This document shows, one piece after another, positions 62,275 through 64,000 of a DNA stretch of 64,000 nt. Made by a program: the position numbers and the translations under genes. Numbering within the stretch: the stretch's first letter is position 1; each line of letters begins with the position of its first letter. The notes under the pieces were generated by a model that saw only the letters and a program-made list of their open reading frames with translations, did no database searches and had not been told where the DNA came from. This DNA is from Hevea brasiliensis (lineage: Eukaryota > Streptophyta > Magnoliopsida > Malpighiales > Euphorbiaceae), in the NCBI RefSeq assembly GCF_030052815.1, contig NC_079498.1:65396992-65460991 (forward strand). The letters are read 5' to 3'.

Positions 62275-62545
62275 TGGTGCTCTAACATATTGAAAATACC
62301 ATATACAAAACAAAAATAATTTCATCCTTGTATGAAGTAAGAAAATGCTCATTTAAATATTCATAAACCATTTTAAGAAGAATGTGGAGTCTATAACATC
62401 AAATCTTTGTAGTCATTTTACAATATTTTATCATATTTTATTTGGAATTATTGTCTTTATGATCACAACGGGAAGCTTTACTTAAGTACTCATAGTAACC
62501 TATGACAGACGACATATAAATTGGATAATGGGGCTCATGACACTA

Positions 62546-62749
62546 ACCACTCAGTGGTTTTCATCAATTTAGCACATGCTTACATTCTTTGTACTGACCA
62601 CTCGGTGGTTCTGACTAGTATAACACTGATTTTCATTCTTGGTGCGGACTACTCGATGGTTCTGACTGGTATAATACTAATTTTCATTCTCGGTATGGAC
62701 CACTCGGTGGCTCTGATCGGTCTAGCATGCCCATTTATCCAATCCTATA
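62546..62749. repeat. 51-bp tandem repeat, four copies, in the C LTR
   Basis: Copies start near 62546, 62597, 62648 and 62699, each with the core ACCACTCGGTGGT, itself an ACCAC/GTGGT inverted repeat. Because 51 is a multiple of three, a spurious 173-codon frame runs through it. The other LTR families lack this array. Confidence 0.8.
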
Positions 62750-64000
62750 CCCATTGTCTAGGCTCACTTAGCTCATCTTTCATACATTCTAGATTTGGTA
62801 CCTTAACTTCCTTAATAAATTTGACTAAGGTACGACAAGAATTATGTTGTACCTCCTTCATGAGAATTATAGATCTATGTTTTATGTTTATTATGGCTTT
62901 AGAATCATTTAATTTGTATTTTTGTAGCTTGATTTATGGCCATTTTGTCAAAACTGTTCAGGTGACCAAATCTCAGGTTTTCAAGTCACTTCCAGAATCT
63001 AGGCAGATTTCTGAACTCACTTTGTCAAGCAAATTTGGATAGGTTACAGTCATAATTTAGCCTCATGATCTTCATATGAATTATTCCCCTATGTCTCATG
63101 ATTACACAGGTTCCAGAATTACTCAATTTAGAGTTTTATAGAGTGAGTTATGCTTAATTCAGTGTGTACCATTCATTTGATCATTTTTTACCAGAATTTG
63201 CATTTTTGGATTCTAGCCCTACTTTAGGCATCTTCCAGTCAGTTTCAAGTTAAGTTTTCCCATAAAAATGGTTCCTTTATGTCTTAGCTTTCCAACAAGG
63301 TAAAATTTACCTCATTTGGACTTATATGCAGTGAGTTATGTTCAAATAAACAGGATAAGTTCATGGGCACTACTAAACTAATTGCAGGATAAGTTCTGGG
63401 CAGTTTTTGGAGTCCAGATTTAAACAAGTTACTATCGAAATTTGTCATTTTGTTCTTCAGGAAAGTTATTCTTTTATGTCTTAGCTTTTTAACAAATCAA
63501 GAATCATATCATTTGGAGTTTCCTAGGTTAAGTTATACCCGTTTAATCTGAACTGTTTAGGGTGCCCTACATCTAGGTTTTAGGTTTACTAACTCAAATT
63601 CTAACAGTTATTTCAAGTATTTACACATAGAATTTGGGTAACTAGTCTTCATGAAAGTTTTAGTATATTATTTTATCTTTAATTTTCCATTGGTTTTACA
63701 TTAATTGGAGTTATGTAGCTTAGGTTATGAGTATTTAACTCCATTGGACTCAAGCTATCCATATTCAGCACTTAATACACAACATCAATCCACTTAATTT
63801 CTTCACCAAATCACTAATGTTTCTCAATAAATACACATCAAAAAATCAAAATACAAGCATAATAACATTAATTAGGCTTCATATAAAGAAAATCCTAATT
63901 GTATAGAAACCCTAACTGAATTGGTAATAACTTTCAACTTCAAAGGAAATTCTTAATACTAGTCTTGGTTTACAAGTCTCAATCGCTCTTAATCAACCTT

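Larger units (their letters stand above)
1..64000 (-). mobile_element. Outermost Tekay-clade Ty3/gypsy element C, split by three insertions; both LTRs run past the window edges
   Basis: C is read on the minus strand. Its 5' LTR starts at 61734 beside a primer site and its 3' LTR is at the left edge. Bases 1 to about 1160 match 62848 to 64000 as direct repeats, so about 1.1 kb of the left LTR lies outside the window. Internal pieces, in minus order, are 61733-60473 (gag), 49317-46095 (protease to integrase) and 15825-15562 (chromodomain end). Joining them is supported by the target duplications CCCCT, GATCT and ACTTA on either side of each insert. Summed internal length is about 4.7 kb, close to the 4.84 kb of element A. 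It is the oldest element by position and by decay. Confidence 0.88.
61734..64000 (-). repeat. 5' LTR of element C (continues past the window)
   Basis: Begins TGTAACATCCCTTTACCCG on the plus strand (the LTR end on the minus). From 62848 it matches the left edge of the window. About 0.9 kb should lie beyond 64000. It contains a 51-bp tandem repeat and the hairpin at 62257. Confidence 0.87.

Noticed and set aside
62521..63042. 173-codon open frame with 17-residue repeats
   Set aside because: It is a read-through of the 51-bp tandem repeat inside the C LTR; no start context or family features, and the matching left LTR gives no support.

Overview
The window is plant nuclear DNA made almost entirely of nested LTR retrotransposons. 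I found no host gene, tRNA gene, rRNA gene or CRISPR array. Long (about 3 kb) LTRs, tRNA-Met type primer sites, Tekay/Del-type chromodomain pol genes, a CRM-clade element and a Cassandra-type 5S-bearing LTR point to a flowering plant, most likely a eudicot. I cannot name the species. The density of nesting and the CRM insertion suggest pericentromeric heterochromatin.

One minus-strand Tekay-clade element (called C here) frames everything. Its 3' LTR enters at the left edge (1-1711 and 15223-15561) and its 5' LTR leaves at the right edge (61734-64000); window base 1 aligns with base 62848. Three insertions split C: element A (1712-15217, plus strand, TSD ACTTA) in its LTR; array B (15826-46094, plus strand, TSD GATCT) in the pol 3' end; and solo LTR F (49318-60472, plus sense, TSD CCCCT) between gag and protease. 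These carry further insertions: solo LTR H (2465-6017, TSD AAGAT) in A; chimera D (17233-20716, TSD TAGGA/TGGGA) and full Tekay element E (29696-40614, TSD CAGAT) in B; and CRM element G (49918-57821, TSD TGGCT) in F. Removing all of them leaves C with about 4.7 kb of internal sequence, normal for these relatives.

The most unusual parts are: (1) B, an LTR-gag-LTR-gag-LTR tandem array of a gag-only, pol-less element under one pair of target duplications; (2) D, a Tekay LTR joined at the primer-binding site to a Cassandra-like internal domain and 5S-bearing LTR, with near-matching target duplications at its outer ends; (3) a hairpin kept by compensatory changes in LTRs of every long-LTR family here; and (4) a recurrent AGGTTAGTG donor-like site in the LTRs paired with acceptor-like sites just before gag, implying a spliced mRNA that would lack the primer site.

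All gag-pol reading frames are broken. In A and G most stops are TGG, CAG, CAA or CGA codons changed by C-to-T or G-to-A transitions, as expected from long-term cytosine methylation. Nesting gives the order C first, then A, B and F, then H, D, E and G. E and G have the most alike LTR pairs by eye. All boundaries come from reading LTR ends and target duplications directly; no alignment or database search was run.
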